Below, piece by piece: positions 14,483 to 22,390 of a DNA stretch of 27,033 nt (positions are counted from its first letter, which is position 1; every line of letters starts with the position of its first letter). The stretch is from CAWULT01 sp963923455 (GTDB lineage Bacteria > Acidobacteriota > Vicinamibacteria > Vicinamibacterales > UBA2999), in assembly GCA_963923455.1 (NCBI GenBank), contig CAWULT010000061.1:1-27033 (forward strand), read 5' to 3'. Under the pieces are notes generated by a model that searched no databases, was not told where the DNA came from, and was given only the letters and a program-made list of their open reading frames with translations. Position numbers and translations under genes: made by a program.

Positions 14483-15082
14483 CTACCGCGCCGGCGCGGC
14501 GCCGCCGCCAGGGCCGCCCTGCCGCGGCGGGGCCGGCGGCAGCGTGCCACCCTCGGCCAGGATCTTCATGTTCTCGAGCGCCTGCGTGAACTGGGTGCGC
14601 CGCCGCGCCTTGTCGGCCTCGCGCGCCGCGTCGTCGGCGAGCATCGAGTTGTCGAACATCAGCGTATAGACGAGTTTCGAGGTGGTGGCCGTGACGGGCC
14701 TGGCCTCGAGCGTCCCGTGGTACATGTTGTACGGCCGCCCCTCGCGGACCGGCTGCGTGTAGGTGTACGACAGCTCGGTCCTGCCGACCAGGATCTCGCT
14801 CGCGACCGATCGCACCGCGCCGACCTCGCCGTCCTTGCCGGCCGTGATGGTGCACGGAAGCCGGAACCACTCACCGATGTCGCAATACTTCCCCACGCGC
14901 TTCCAGACGTCGGCGGCCGGGCGGTTGACCGGCATCTCCATCACGATCGACGTGTAGGTGGGGTTGGCGACGGCGACGCTGGCCGGTGCGGCGGGCGCCT
15001 GCGCCCGGGCGACGACAGGGAAGGCCAGGGCGCTGGCCGTGACGATGCTCCAGATCGCGGTCTGGCCGATTCGATGACGCAT
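14483..15082 (-). CDS. Exported SRPBCC/START-like protein
   Basis: 199 residues from ATG 15082, with TGGAGGA 5-6 bases upstream. A signal peptide covers residues 1-28 (ending ARAQ). The body follows polyketide-cyclase/START-like proteins: an N-terminal strand (TSIVMEMPVNRPAADVWKRVGKYCDIGEW), a GEVGAVRSV turn and a long C-terminal helix (READKARRRTQFTQALENMKIL). The fold has a hydrophobic ligand pocket; the ligand is unknown, and an exported form is less usual than cytoplasmic ones. The tail is a Pro/Gly/Ala-rich tract with RQGGPGGG. It is divergent from the amidase operon. Confidence 0.8.
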   Translation of the reverse strand: MRHRIGQTAIWSIVTASALAFPVVARAQAPAAPASVAVANPTYTSIVMEMPVNRPAADVWKRVGKYCDIGEWFRLPCTITAGKDGEVGAVRSVASEILVGRTELSYTYTQPVREGRPYNMYHGTLEARPVTATTSKLVYTLMFDNSMLADDAAREADKARRRTQFTQALENMKILAEGGTLPPAPPRQGGPGGGAAPAR

Positions 15083-15126
15083 GCGTTCCTCCAGGACGAG
15101 CGGCCCGTGGTTCGGGCCGGCGGCCC

Positions 15127-15132
15127 ATTCTG
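15127..15132 (-). promoter_or_regulatory. -10-like CAGAAT for the SRPBCC gene
   Basis: CAGAAT on the minus strand, 44 bases before the ATG at 15082, with a ribosome site between. It deviates at the usually conserved first T. Confidence 0.35.
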
Positions 15133-15179
15133 GCACAGGCGGCGGGCCGGGTGAGCGCGACGCGAGCGCGTCCCGCCGA

Positions 15180-15197
15180 CTCCCCGACCTTGGGGAG
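15180..15197. repeat. Inverted repeat upstream of the amidase operon promoter
   Basis: CTCCCC-GACCTT-GGGGAG is a perfect 6 bp inverted repeat ending 22 bases before the TACAAT box of the operon, where an activator or repressor could bind. No known regulator site is recognised. It lies in the longest intergenic gap of the window (15083-15288), in which I see no gene. Confidence 0.3.
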
Positions 15198-15219
15198 GCC
15201 GCGCCGCCGGTTCGGAGAC

Positions 15220-15225
15220 TACAAT
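15220..15225 (+). promoter_or_regulatory. -10 TACAAT of the amidase operon
   Basis: TACAAT, 63 bases before the amidase ATG. It is the only good -10 match between the divergent genes on this strand and the likely promoter for the four-gene operon. Confidence 0.5.
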
Positions 15226-15288
15226 GCCGCGACGTTCGTCCCCGTCGTGCGGGCAGTGGCCCACCCGTGCGGCGCACGTGAGGTGAAG

Positions 15289-17220
15289 ATGATTCGACAA
15301 ACGCTCGTCGCCGTCGTCGCGGTGGCGGTGTCCGCGGGCGGCGCGTTCGCCCAGGGGCGCCAGTCCCGCTTCCCGGTGGAGGAGGCCACCATCGCCGGCA
15401 TCCAGCAGGCGCTGCTGCGGAAGCAGGTGACCACCGTCGGCCTCGTCGAGCTCTACCTGCAGCGCATCAAGGCCTACAACGGCACGTGCGTCCGCGAGCC
15501 GCAGGGCATCCTCGGCCCGATCACGACGATTCCGCGCGCCCGGCAGATCAATGCCCTGTCGACGTTGAACCTCCGGCCCGCCGCGCGCGCCCGATGGGGC
15601 TTCGACGCGCGGAAGGCCCGCAGCCTCACCGACACGGTGGATGCCGCACACGGGATGCCCGACGCGCTCGAGGTGGCCGCGGCGCAGGACGCGCAGCTGG
15701 CGCGTACCGGACGCCTGGTTGGCCCGCTGCACGGCGTCGTGATGGCCATCAAGGATCAGTACGACACGGCCGACATGCGGACGACGTCCGGCGCGGATGT
15801 CGACTACGCCAACGACCGGCCGCCCGACGATGCCACGTTCGTCAAGCGCCTGCGCGACGCCGGCGCCATCATCCTCGCCAAGGCCAATCTCGCCGAGTAC
15901 GCGGTGGACGGTGCGCGCAGCTCCTTCGGGGGCACCTTCTGCAACCCGTACGACACCGAGCGCGAGCCCGGCATGTCGAGCGCGGGTTCGGCGACGGCCG
16001 TGGCCGCCAACCTGGTCACCTGCGCCATCGGCGAGGAGACCGTCGTCTCGATTCGCTGGCCGTCGTCGGTGAACAGCCTGGTCGGCATCGCCCCGACGGT
16101 GGAGCTCGTCAGCCGCGACGGCATGATGGGGGCCGGCATCAACATGCGCACCGGCCCGATGTGCCGGACGGTGGAGGATGCCGCGCGGGTGCTCGACGTC
16201 ATCGCCGGCTACGACCCGAAGGACGAGTTCACGGTGTTCAGCGTCGGGCGGAAGCCGGTGCAGGGCTACGCCGCGGCGGCCAGCGCCCGGCGCCTCGACG
16301 GCGTGCGCATCGGCGTCATCCGCGAGTACATGAACAAGGCGCTGTTCACCAGGGCCGATGAGCAGAGCATCGAACTGGCGGAGCGGGCGATCGAGCGGCT
16401 CCGCGGGCTGGGCGCGACGATCGTCGACCCCGGCCCGACCGGTGCGCTGTTCCAGGCCTGCCTGGTGCGATACGCCCCCGAGCTGCTGAACGCGTCGTTC
16501 GCCCGACAGTATCGGGCGCTCTTTCCCGTGGACGCGAGCGGCCGTCCCGCGTCGGATCACCTGGCGACGCTGCTCGCGATGAAGGCCGATCCGGCGCGCC
16601 TGCCCGAGGGTTTCTCGCTGCGAAGCCTGAGCACGTTCGGCACGACCGGTGAGGGCAAGTACATGATCAACCGCTACCTGCAGGAACGCGGCGATGCCAG
16701 CGTCCGCAGCAACGCGGACCTCATCGCCAAGGGGCGCTTCTACAGCGACCCGAACTTCCCCGACCGGAAGCAGGCCCGGGAACAGGCCGAGCGCTCCCAG
16801 GAACTCGACACGGCGGAGCGGCTGCAGACGCGGTCGGCGCTGCAGACGGTGCTGCTGCAGTGCATGCAGGAGCAGCGGCTCGACGCGCTCGTGTCGCCGA
16901 CGGCGACGGTGCCGCCCCGCAAGCTCACCTCGCCGCGCGAGCCGGCGGTGAACGGGCGCCCGCCGATCGGGTGGTCGCTGATCGGTCAACAGGGGTTCCC
17001 GGCGATCACCGTGCCCGCGGGCTTCACGACCGAGGTGTGGGACCGCGAGCGCGACGGGCAGGGCACGAAGCTCGTGGGGCCGGTTGCCGCGGCGTTGCCG
17101 GTCGGCCTCGACGTCCTGGCGCGGCCCTTCGACGAGGCCCTGCTCGTCAGGATTGCCGCCGCCTTCGAGGCTGCGACGAAGCACCGGCGGCCGCCCGCCG
17201 ATTTCGCCGGCCTGCCGTAG
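15289..17220 (+). CDS. Exported amidase-signature-family hydrolase
   Basis: 643 residues from ATG 15289, chosen because a signal peptide begins there (about 1-22, ending AFAQ) and GAGGTG precedes it. The amidase-signature triad is visible: Lys155 in VVMAIKDQYD, the cis-Ser in GMSSAGSA (about S231) and the nucleophile S254 in VVSIRWPSS. The usual GGSSGGS and D.GGS blocks are altered (SSAG, ETVVS), but the triad residues hold. About 640 residues is long for the family; extra sequence lies at the N-terminal side (60-120) and in the middle. It would hydrolyse an amide outside the cytoplasm. It is first in a four-gene operon. Confidence 0.88.
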   Translation: MIRQTLVAVVAVAVSAGGAFAQGRQSRFPVEEATIAGIQQALLRKQVTTVGLVELYLQRIKAYNGTCVREPQGILGPITTIPRARQINALSTLNLRPAARARWGFDARKARSLTDTVDAAHGMPDALEVAAAQDAQLARTGRLVGPLHGVVMAIKDQYDTADMRTTSGADVDYANDRPPDDATFVKRLRDAGAIILAKANLAEYAVDGARSSFGGTFCNPYDTEREPGMSSAGSATAVAANLVTCAIGEETVVSIRWPSSVNSLVGIAPTVELVSRDGMMGAGINMRTGPMCRTVEDAARVLDVIAGYDPKDEFTVFSVGRKPVQGYAAAASARRLDGVRIGVIREYMNKALFTRADEQSIELAERAIERLRGLGATIVDPGPTGALFQACLVRYAPELLNASFARQYRALFPVDASGRPASDHLATLLAMKADPARLPEGFSLRSLSTFGTTGEGKYMINRYLQERGDASVRSNADLIAKGRFYSDPNFPDRKQAREQAERSQELDTAERLQTRSALQTVLLQCMQEQRLDALVSPTATVPPRKLTSPREPAVNGRPPIGWSLIGQQGFPAITVPAGFTTEVWDRERDGQGTKLVGPVAAALPVGLDVLARPFDEALLVRIAAAFEAATKHRRPPADFAGLP

Positions 17221-17256
17221 CGGCGGTCGGCTCGTCTCCGTCTCCTGCGAGGTGCC

Positions 17257-18552
17257 ATGACGATCTCACGGACGACACGCCCATCCTGGTGGCTCGCGGC
17301 CGCGGTGACGGCGGTGCTGGGCCCCGGCCTCTTCGGAGACGTGGCCGCGCAGCAGCGCCGACCGGCGCCGCGGCCGCCGGCGCAGGCCGCCGGAGGCGAG
17401 AGTGGCAGCATCGCGCCGGACGGGTACGCGCCGATTCCCGCGTGGGCCGGGCAGACGCGCGCGCCGCGGCCCGCGACCCGCGCCGACTACGCCGTGCAGA
17501 CGTTCGCCACCGGCATCAGCGGCGGGGTCTCGTTCCACTTCCTGCCGGACGGCCGGATCCTCGTCGCGGAGCGGCCGGGCCGCGTGCGCCTGGTCGGGAC
17601 CGACGGCGCCGTGTCCGCACCCCTCGCCGGCCTGCCGGCGATCTACGCGCGCGGGCCGCAGGGGCTGCTCGACGCGCTGCCCGACCGCGACTTCGCGCGC
17701 ACCCGCGTCGTCTACCTCGGCTACACGGCTCTGCCCGCTGGCGCCAATCCGGACGCCCTCCCGCGGCTGGCCGGCGTGCTGACGGTGGCCCGCGCGCGGC
17801 TGTCGGCCGACGCCACGCGGTTCGAGGACGTGTCCGTGATCCTCGACGCCGAAGGCATCGGCGGCCGGCTGATTCAGGCGCACGACGGCACGCTGCTCGT
17901 CACGGTGAGCGTGCCGGCCGGCGTCGGCATCGACTCGGTGGACTGGCCGCAGCCGCAGCAGCTCGACAGCCTGATGGGGAAGGTGCTGCGGATCAACCCC
18001 GACGGCTCGGCGCCGCGCGACAACCCGTTCGCCGGGCGCGCCGGCGCGCGGCCCGAGGTCTATGCCCTGGGCATCCGCGACGACCAGGGCGTGGCGCTGC
18101 ACCCGCAGACCGGGGTGCTGTGGGCGAGCGAGCACGGGCCGCGCGGCGGCGACGAGATCAACGCGATCAAGAAGGGGCGCAACTACGGGTTCCCGCTGAT
18201 CGGCTACGGGCACGAGTACACCGGCAAGTCCATCAACGCGGACCGCACGGCGGGTCCCGGTCTCGAGCAGCCGGTCTACTTCTGGACGCCCGACATCGCG
18301 CCGTCTGGCATCACCTTCTACACGGGCCGGCTGTTTCCGGCGTGGCGCGGGAACCTTTTCGTCGCGGCCCTGGCCGGCAAGCACGTGGCGCGCCTGGTGC
18401 TCGACGGCCGGCGCGTCGTTGGCGAGGAACGACTGCTGACGGAACTCGACACGCGCTGCCGTGACGTGCAGCAGGGGCCCGATGGGGCGGTGTACGTGCT
18501 GACGGACGGCGCAGAGGGGCGCATCCTGCGCCTCGTGCCCCCGCGGGGATGA
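17257..18552 (+). CDS. Exported PQQ sugar-dehydrogenase-like beta-propeller lacking the catalytic His
   Basis: 431 residues. A signal peptide covers about 1-31, followed by a Pro/Ala/Arg linker. The six-bladed soluble glucose dehydrogenase (GDH-B/YliI) family is recognised from PDGRILVAERPGRVRLV, SEHGPRGGDEIN, GRNYGFPLIGYG and FWTPDIAPSGITFYTG. The family's catalytic His lies four residues before the Arg of H-x-G-G-R-L; here that segment is G200-I-G-G-R, so the His is Gly. The RNPQG loop is RDDQG (D275 for Asn). It may bind PQQ or a ligand without sugar oxidation. It starts 36 bases after the amidase stop. Confidence 0.85.
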   Translation: MTISRTTRPSWWLAAAVTAVLGPGLFGDVAAQQRRPAPRPPAQAAGGESGSIAPDGYAPIPAWAGQTRAPRPATRADYAVQTFATGISGGVSFHFLPDGRILVAERPGRVRLVGTDGAVSAPLAGLPAIYARGPQGLLDALPDRDFARTRVVYLGYTALPAGANPDALPRLAGVLTVARARLSADATRFEDVSVILDAEGIGGRLIQAHDGTLLVTVSVPAGVGIDSVDWPQPQQLDSLMGKVLRINPDGSAPRDNPFAGRAGARPEVYALGIRDDQGVALHPQTGVLWASEHGPRGGDEINAIKKGRNYGFPLIGYGHEYTGKSINADRTAGPGLEQPVYFWTPDIAPSGITFYTGRLFPAWRGNLFVAALAGKHVARLVLDGRRVVGEERLLTELDTRCRDVQQGPDGAVYVLTDGAEGRILRLVPPRG

Positions 18553-18562
18553 AGGAGCAACG

Positions 18563-20152
18563 GTGAGCGACACGACCAGGACAGGCGCGGACATGGTCCG
18601 CGGCACGGACGAGGGAGCGGGTGTGGCGCGGGGCCTGACCCGGCGACGCGTGCTGCAGCAGGCCGGCGTGGCGCTGGTGGCGTCGGCGTTGCCGGGCGTG
18701 CGGGTGACGCCGGTGGCGGCGCAGGGATCGACGCCGGCGACGACGGCCGCGGACCTGCCGGTCAGCGACGTGATGACGACCCTCAGCGGCTACATGGCCG
18801 AGGCGCGGGGGCGGGCGCTGCCAGACGAGGTCGTCGAGCGCGCCAAGCGCCACATCCTCGACGCGATGGCGGCAATGGTCTCGGGCTCCGAACTCGAGCC
18901 GGGCCGGCGGGCGCTGGCGTTCGCGCGGGCGTACGGCGGGAGCGCCGTGTCGACGGTCGTGGCCGATCGTGCGGTCTGCGGACCCATCGAAGCGGCGACG
19001 GTCAACGGCACCATGGCCCACGCCGACGAGACCGACGACACCCTGGCGCCGGGCCCGTGGCACCCGGGCTGCAACGTGGTGCCGGCGGCGCTCGCGCTCG
19101 GGGAGCAGTTCCGGGTGGACGGCGCGCACTTCGTGCGGGCAGTCGTGCTCGGGTACGACGTCGGCTCGCGCGTGGCGGCGGCCATCCAACCGGGGTTCGA
19201 CGGCCACAAGCTGAGCTACGGCATCATCGGCACCTTCGGGGCCGCGGCCGCCGGGGCGTGCGCCGCCGGGCTGACCGAGGCGCAGATGCGGTTCGTGCTG
19301 TCGTACGCGGCCCAGCAGGCGTCGGGCATCGAGTCGTTTCCGCGCGACCCCGATCACACCGAGAAGGGCTTCATCTTCGGTGGCATGCCGGCGCGCAACG
19401 GGGTGACCGCGGCCCTGCTCGTCCATCACGGCTGGACCGCGATCAACGACGTGATGTCGGGCCCGCACAACTTCATCACCGGGCACGGCCCCACCGCGGA
19501 CCCGCGCCTGCTCGTCGAGCGGCTCGGCGAGCGCTACGACGTGCTGCGGGCCAACATCAAGCGGTGGACGGTCGGCTTCCCGATTCACGCGCCGCTCGAC
19601 GCCGTCGAGGAACTCTTCAAGCGGCAGCCGATCGACCCGGCGCGCATCCGGGAAGTGGTCGTGCGCTACGACCCGGGCTCGATCACCGACAACAGCGCCG
19701 CCGTCGACATCAACGTGCAGCACGCGCTGGCCGTGATGCTGACGGACCGGAAGCTGACCTTCCGGTCGATCCACGACGTGGCGCGGATGAAGGACCCGGC
19801 CGTGCTGGCGCTCAAGCAGAAGGTGCGGCTGGAGCCGGCGCCCCGCGGTGCCACGGCCGCGAACCGCCCGCCGCTCGTCCAGATCGTCATGGCCGACGGC
19901 ACGCGGCTGACGCAGGACAACGTCGGGCCCGGCGTGCTGGGCACGGCGGCCAACCCGCTGTCGCGCGAGCAGCTGCTCGGCAAGTGCCGGGAGCTGATGT
20001 CTCCGGTGCTCGGCGCGCAGCAGACGGAGCGCCTCATCGCGCGCGTGATGGCGATCGAAACGGTCAAGGACGTGCGCGAGCTGCGGCCGCTGCTGCAGGC
20101 GGCGCGGCGCAGCGGGCCGCCGCGCCTGTCCGAGTATCCCAGTGCCGGCTGA
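18563..20152 (+). CDS. MmgE/PrpD-family protein with Tat signal
   Basis: 529 residues from GTG 18563; AAGGAG lies 5 bases upstream and overlaps the previous stop codon by one base. A twin-arginine signal, TRRRVLQQAG (26-35) with a hydrophobic core and VAAQ cleavage region, covers about the first 54 residues. The MmgE/PrpD fold is recognised by AKRHILDAMAAMVSG, NGTMAHADETDDT (H153, D158, D159), PWHPGCNVVPAALALGE (H167), and K333 and H342 in IKRWTVGFPIH, positions that match active-site regions of cis-aconitate decarboxylase and 2-methylcitrate dehydratase. Relatives are mostly cytoplasmic lyases, so export is notable. The substrate is unknown; the overlap with the next gene implies coupled translation. 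Confidence 0.85.
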   Translation: MSDTTRTGADMVRGTDEGAGVARGLTRRRVLQQAGVALVASALPGVRVTPVAAQGSTPATTAADLPVSDVMTTLSGYMAEARGRALPDEVVERAKRHILDAMAAMVSGSELEPGRRALAFARAYGGSAVSTVVADRAVCGPIEAATVNGTMAHADETDDTLAPGPWHPGCNVVPAALALGEQFRVDGAHFVRAVVLGYDVGSRVAAAIQPGFDGHKLSYGIIGTFGAAAAGACAAGLTEAQMRFVLSYAAQQASGIESFPRDPDHTEKGFIFGGMPARNGVTAALLVHHGWTAINDVMSGPHNFITGHGPTADPRLLVERLGERYDVLRANIKRWTVGFPIHAPLDAVEELFKRQPIDPARIREVVVRYDPGSITDNSAAVDINVQHALAVMLTDRKLTFRSIHDVARMKDPAVLALKQKVRLEPAPRGATAANRPPLVQIVMADGTRLTQDNVGPGVLGTAANPLSREQLLGKCRELMSPVLGAQQTERLIARVMAIETVKDVRELRPLLQAARRSGPPRLSEYPSAG

Positions 20153-21575
20153 CGGCGTGCGCGAGGTGCGTGACACGTCGCGGGTCCTGCGGAGGCCGCG
20201 GCGTCGGGTGGCCGTCGCGGGAGTCCTCGCGTGCGCCGTCCTTGCGGCGGCGCCGCAGCGCGGCCGCCTCGAGGCGCAGACGGCTGGGCGCCTGGTGGCG
20301 TACGAAGGCGCTCGCCTGGTGCCCGGCGACGGCCGGCCCGCCGTCGAGGTGGCCACGCTGGTCGTCGACGGCGGCGTCGTGCGGCAGGTGGGCGCCGCTG
20401 GCCAGGTGCGGGTGCCCGCCGGCGCGACGCGCGTTTCGCTGGCCGGCAAGACGATCGTGCCCGCCTTCCTCAACGCGCACACCCACCCGGGATTCCAGCG
20501 CGGGGCCACCTATGTCCGCGGCAACTACGGCCGCGATCAGGTGCTGCGCGATCTCGCGCGGGCCCAGTTCTTCGGCGTGGCGGCCGTGCTCTCGCAGGGC
20601 ATCGACCCGGGCGACACGGCCTTCGCGATTCGCGCCGACCAGCGGGCCGGACGTGCCGGAGGCGCCCGGCTGCTGCTCGCGGGGCGCGGGATCGGCGCGC
20701 CCAACGCCGGTCCGGGCGCTGCGGCCTATCAGGGCATCGCGTATGAGCTCACGACGCCGGACGAAGGGCGCCGCGCCGTGCGGGAACTGGCCGGGCAGGG
20801 CGTGGACGTCGTCAAGATCTGGGTGGACGATCGCAACGGCCGGGCGCCGCGCCTGTCCGAGGGGGCCTATCGCGCCATCATCGACGAGGCCCATCGCCGC
20901 GGGCTGAAGGTCAACGCCCACGTCTTCTACCTGGCGGACCTGAAGACGCTGGTGGGCGCCGGCATCGACGGGCTCGTGCACCTGGCACGCGACCTCGAGC
21001 TCGACGACCAGGCGGTTGCGGCGATCGTGAAGCACGGCACCTACGTGATGCCCACGCTGACCACGGTCGAGCGCGCCGCCCACACGAGCGTGCCGCCCGC
21101 GCTGACCCCGTGGCTGGACGGTCCCGAGGGCGCAGCGCTCGGCGCGGCCATGCTCGAACGGGTCCGGGCCGGCTTCGGCGGACGCACGGCGCAGGACGCC
21201 GATGCCGCCCGGCAACGGTACGCGATCCTGCAGCGCAGCGTGGCGAAGCTGGCCAGGGCCGGCGCCAAGCTCGTCCTCGGCAGCGACACGGGCACGCAGG
21301 ACCATCCCTTCGGTTTCACCGATCATCGCGAGTTGCAGATGATGGTGGAGGCGGGTGCGACGCCGATGCAGGCGCTCGTGGCCGCGACCAGCCGCGCCGC
21401 CGAGTACATGAAGGTGGGTGACCTGGGGACGCTGGCGCCGGGCAAGACCGCGACCTTCATCGTGCTCGACGCCAATCCCCTCGACGACATCGCCAACACG
21501 CGGCGCATCGCCGACGTCTACGTGGCGGGGCGCCGCCTCGACCGGCAGGCGCTGAGAGCCGCGCTCACGGACTGA
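20142..21575 (+). CDS. Exported metal-dependent amidohydrolase
   Basis: 477 residues from GTG 20142, overlapping the PrpD-like gene by 11 bases; GTG 20157 is an alternative. A basic N-terminus and signal peptide cover about 18-46. The amidohydrolase barrel shows the full ligand set: H113 and H115 in NAHTHPG, K225 in VVKIWVDD (a bridging carbamylated Lys candidate), H260 in VNAHVFY, H280 in LVHLARD and D382 in LGSDTGTQ. The C-terminal LGTLAPGKTATFIVLDANPL is typical of the imidazolonepropionase-like and prolidase-like group. It would hydrolyse a cyclic or linear amide, or a similar bond. It closes the operon. Confidence 0.9.
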   Translation: MPADGVREVRDTSRVLRRPRRRVAVAGVLACAVLAAAPQRGRLEAQTAGRLVAYEGARLVPGDGRPAVEVATLVVDGGVVRQVGAAGQVRVPAGATRVSLAGKTIVPAFLNAHTHPGFQRGATYVRGNYGRDQVLRDLARAQFFGVAAVLSQGIDPGDTAFAIRADQRAGRAGGARLLLAGRGIGAPNAGPGAAAYQGIAYELTTPDEGRRAVRELAGQGVDVVKIWVDDRNGRAPRLSEGAYRAIIDEAHRRGLKVNAHVFYLADLKTLVGAGIDGLVHLARDLELDDQAVAAIVKHGTYVMPTLTTVERAAHTSVPPALTPWLDGPEGAALGAAMLERVRAGFGGRTAQDADAARQRYAILQRSVAKLARAGAKLVLGSDTGTQDHPFGFTDHRELQMMVEAGATPMQALVAATSRAAEYMKVGDLGTLAPGKTATFIVLDANPLDDIANTRRIADVYVAGRRLDRQALRAALTD

Positions 21576-21589
21576 GCGCGTTCCGCGGC

Positions 21590-21637
21590 CCGGCAGCGAT
21601 TCACCCCGCCCGCCGATTCACGGCGTGCTGCTGCCGG
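21590..21637. terminator. Compound inverted repeat after the amidohydrolase operon
   Basis: Outer arms CCGGCAGC / GCTGCCGG (perfect, 8 bp) enclose an inner CGCCG-ATTCA-CGGCG hairpin. Two GATTCAC direct repeats, 17 bases apart, lie inside. It sits between convergent genes. There is no T-run. Confidence 0.4.
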
Positions 21638-21696
21638 ACTTGGCGGTGCCGCTGGCGCTCGTCTTCCAGGATTCCGGCGAGGAGTAGCCCCGCGGG

Positions 21697-22203
21697 TCAG
21701 CCGCCGTAGTAGACCTTCTCGCCCAGGTCCTTCAGCCAGCAGATGGCGTCGTCCGCGCGCCCGGCCGGCGGCGTCTTCACCCGCGCCTCGACGACCTCGG
21801 CGACGAAGAGCGTGTGGTCACCGCGCTTGACGGCCTCGACGACACGACACTCGACGTGCGCGGGTGCCTTGTCGAGCACGGGCGCCTTGACCACGCTGCC
21901 CAGCGTGAAGGCCTCGCCGCTGATCGTCTGGCCCTCGACCACGGCCGGTTTGAAGAACGTGAATGCGAGGCCGTTGTCGCTCTTCGCGATCACGTTGAGC
22001 ACGAAGGCCCCGGACGCCTCGATGGCGGCGTGCGAGGCCGAGTCGGCCTTGACGCCAACGGCGACGAGCGGCGGGGTGAACGACGCCTGGGTGACCCAGT
22101 TGACGGTGGCGGCCGTCATCCGGCCGTCCTGCCCGGTCGCGGTCATCACGTAGAGCCCGTAGGGAATCATGCGCAGGGCGATCTTCTTGTCGTCGGCGTT
22201 CAT
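21697..22203 (-). CDS. Flavin-reductase-like FMN-binding protein
   Basis: 168 residues from ATG 22203, with CCAGGAGA upstream. The flavin reductase-like split-barrel pattern is present: a Met-rich N-terminal helix-strand (RMIPYGLYVMTATGQDGRMTAATVNWVTQASFTPPLVAVGV), then SFVL-type strand (GAFVLNVIA) and HTLFVAEVVEA near the C-terminus. There is no signal peptide, so it is cytoplasmic. Such proteins bind FMN and reduce it for monooxygenases or act in rubredoxin/iron chemistry; no partner is adjacent. It is divergent from the PEGA gene. Confidence 0.85.
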   Translation of the reverse strand: MNADDKKIALRMIPYGLYVMTATGQDGRMTAATVNWVTQASFTPPLVAVGVKADSASHAAIEASGAFVLNVIAKSDNGLAFTFFKPAVVEGQTISGEAFTLGSVVKAPVLDKAPAHVECRVVEAVKRGDHTLFVAEVVEARVKTPPAGRADDAICWLKDLGEKVYYGG

Positions 22204-22240
22204 CGCGTCTCCTGGGTCGAGCGGGCGAAGGTGTGGGGAC

Positions 22241-22246
22241 ATTATG
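22241..22246 (-). promoter_or_regulatory. -10-like CATAAT for the flavin reductase gene
   Basis: CATAAT on the minus strand, 37 bases before the ATG at 22203, with the ribosome site between. It matches five of six bases of the consensus. Confidence 0.4.
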
Positions 22247-22340
22247 TGATGGCTCGCCTCACCGTCCGCGGAATATCCCACCAGCGCCCGCGCTCTGGCC
22301 GCCGACGGCGAAAAGAGCGTGGCAGTCCCTGGCCGGCGGT

Positions 22341-22357
22341 TGGTGCAATCGTTGCAC
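22341..22357 (+). promoter_or_regulatory. Sigma-54-like -24/-12 element coinciding with a perfect inverted repeat
   Basis: TTGG-TGC-AATCG-TTGCA gives GG and GC spaced by exactly 10 bases (GG 22342-22343, GC 22354-22355), matching the TGGYRC-N5-TTGCA sigma-54 pattern. Predicted transcription start is near 22367, before an AGGAGGC ribosome site and the ATG at 22391. The core GTGCAA-TCG-TTGCAC (22343-22357) is also a perfect inverted repeat and could be an operator instead. No sigma-54 activator gene is present. Confidence 0.4.
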
Positions 22358-22390
22358 TTGTCCAGGCAGCGCCATCAGGAGGCGACACGT

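Noticed and set aside
14941..17184. A 747-residue minus-strand open frame opposite the amidase
   Set aside because: The amidase triad and signal peptide support the plus strand. The minus frame is composition-driven.
18311..20509. A 732-residue minus-strand open frame opposite the MmgE/PrpD gene
   Set aside because: It shows no domain logic and is opposite a gene with clear family motifs.
21598..21621. Two GATTCAC direct repeats, 17 bases apart
   Set aside because: Too short to call a repeat family or attachment site. Noted only as part of the hairpin region.
21625..21687. A 20-residue plus-strand frame starting at GTG after the amidohydrolase gene
   Set aside because: It has no ribosome site, no homology that I recognise, and lies inside the compound inverted repeat region.
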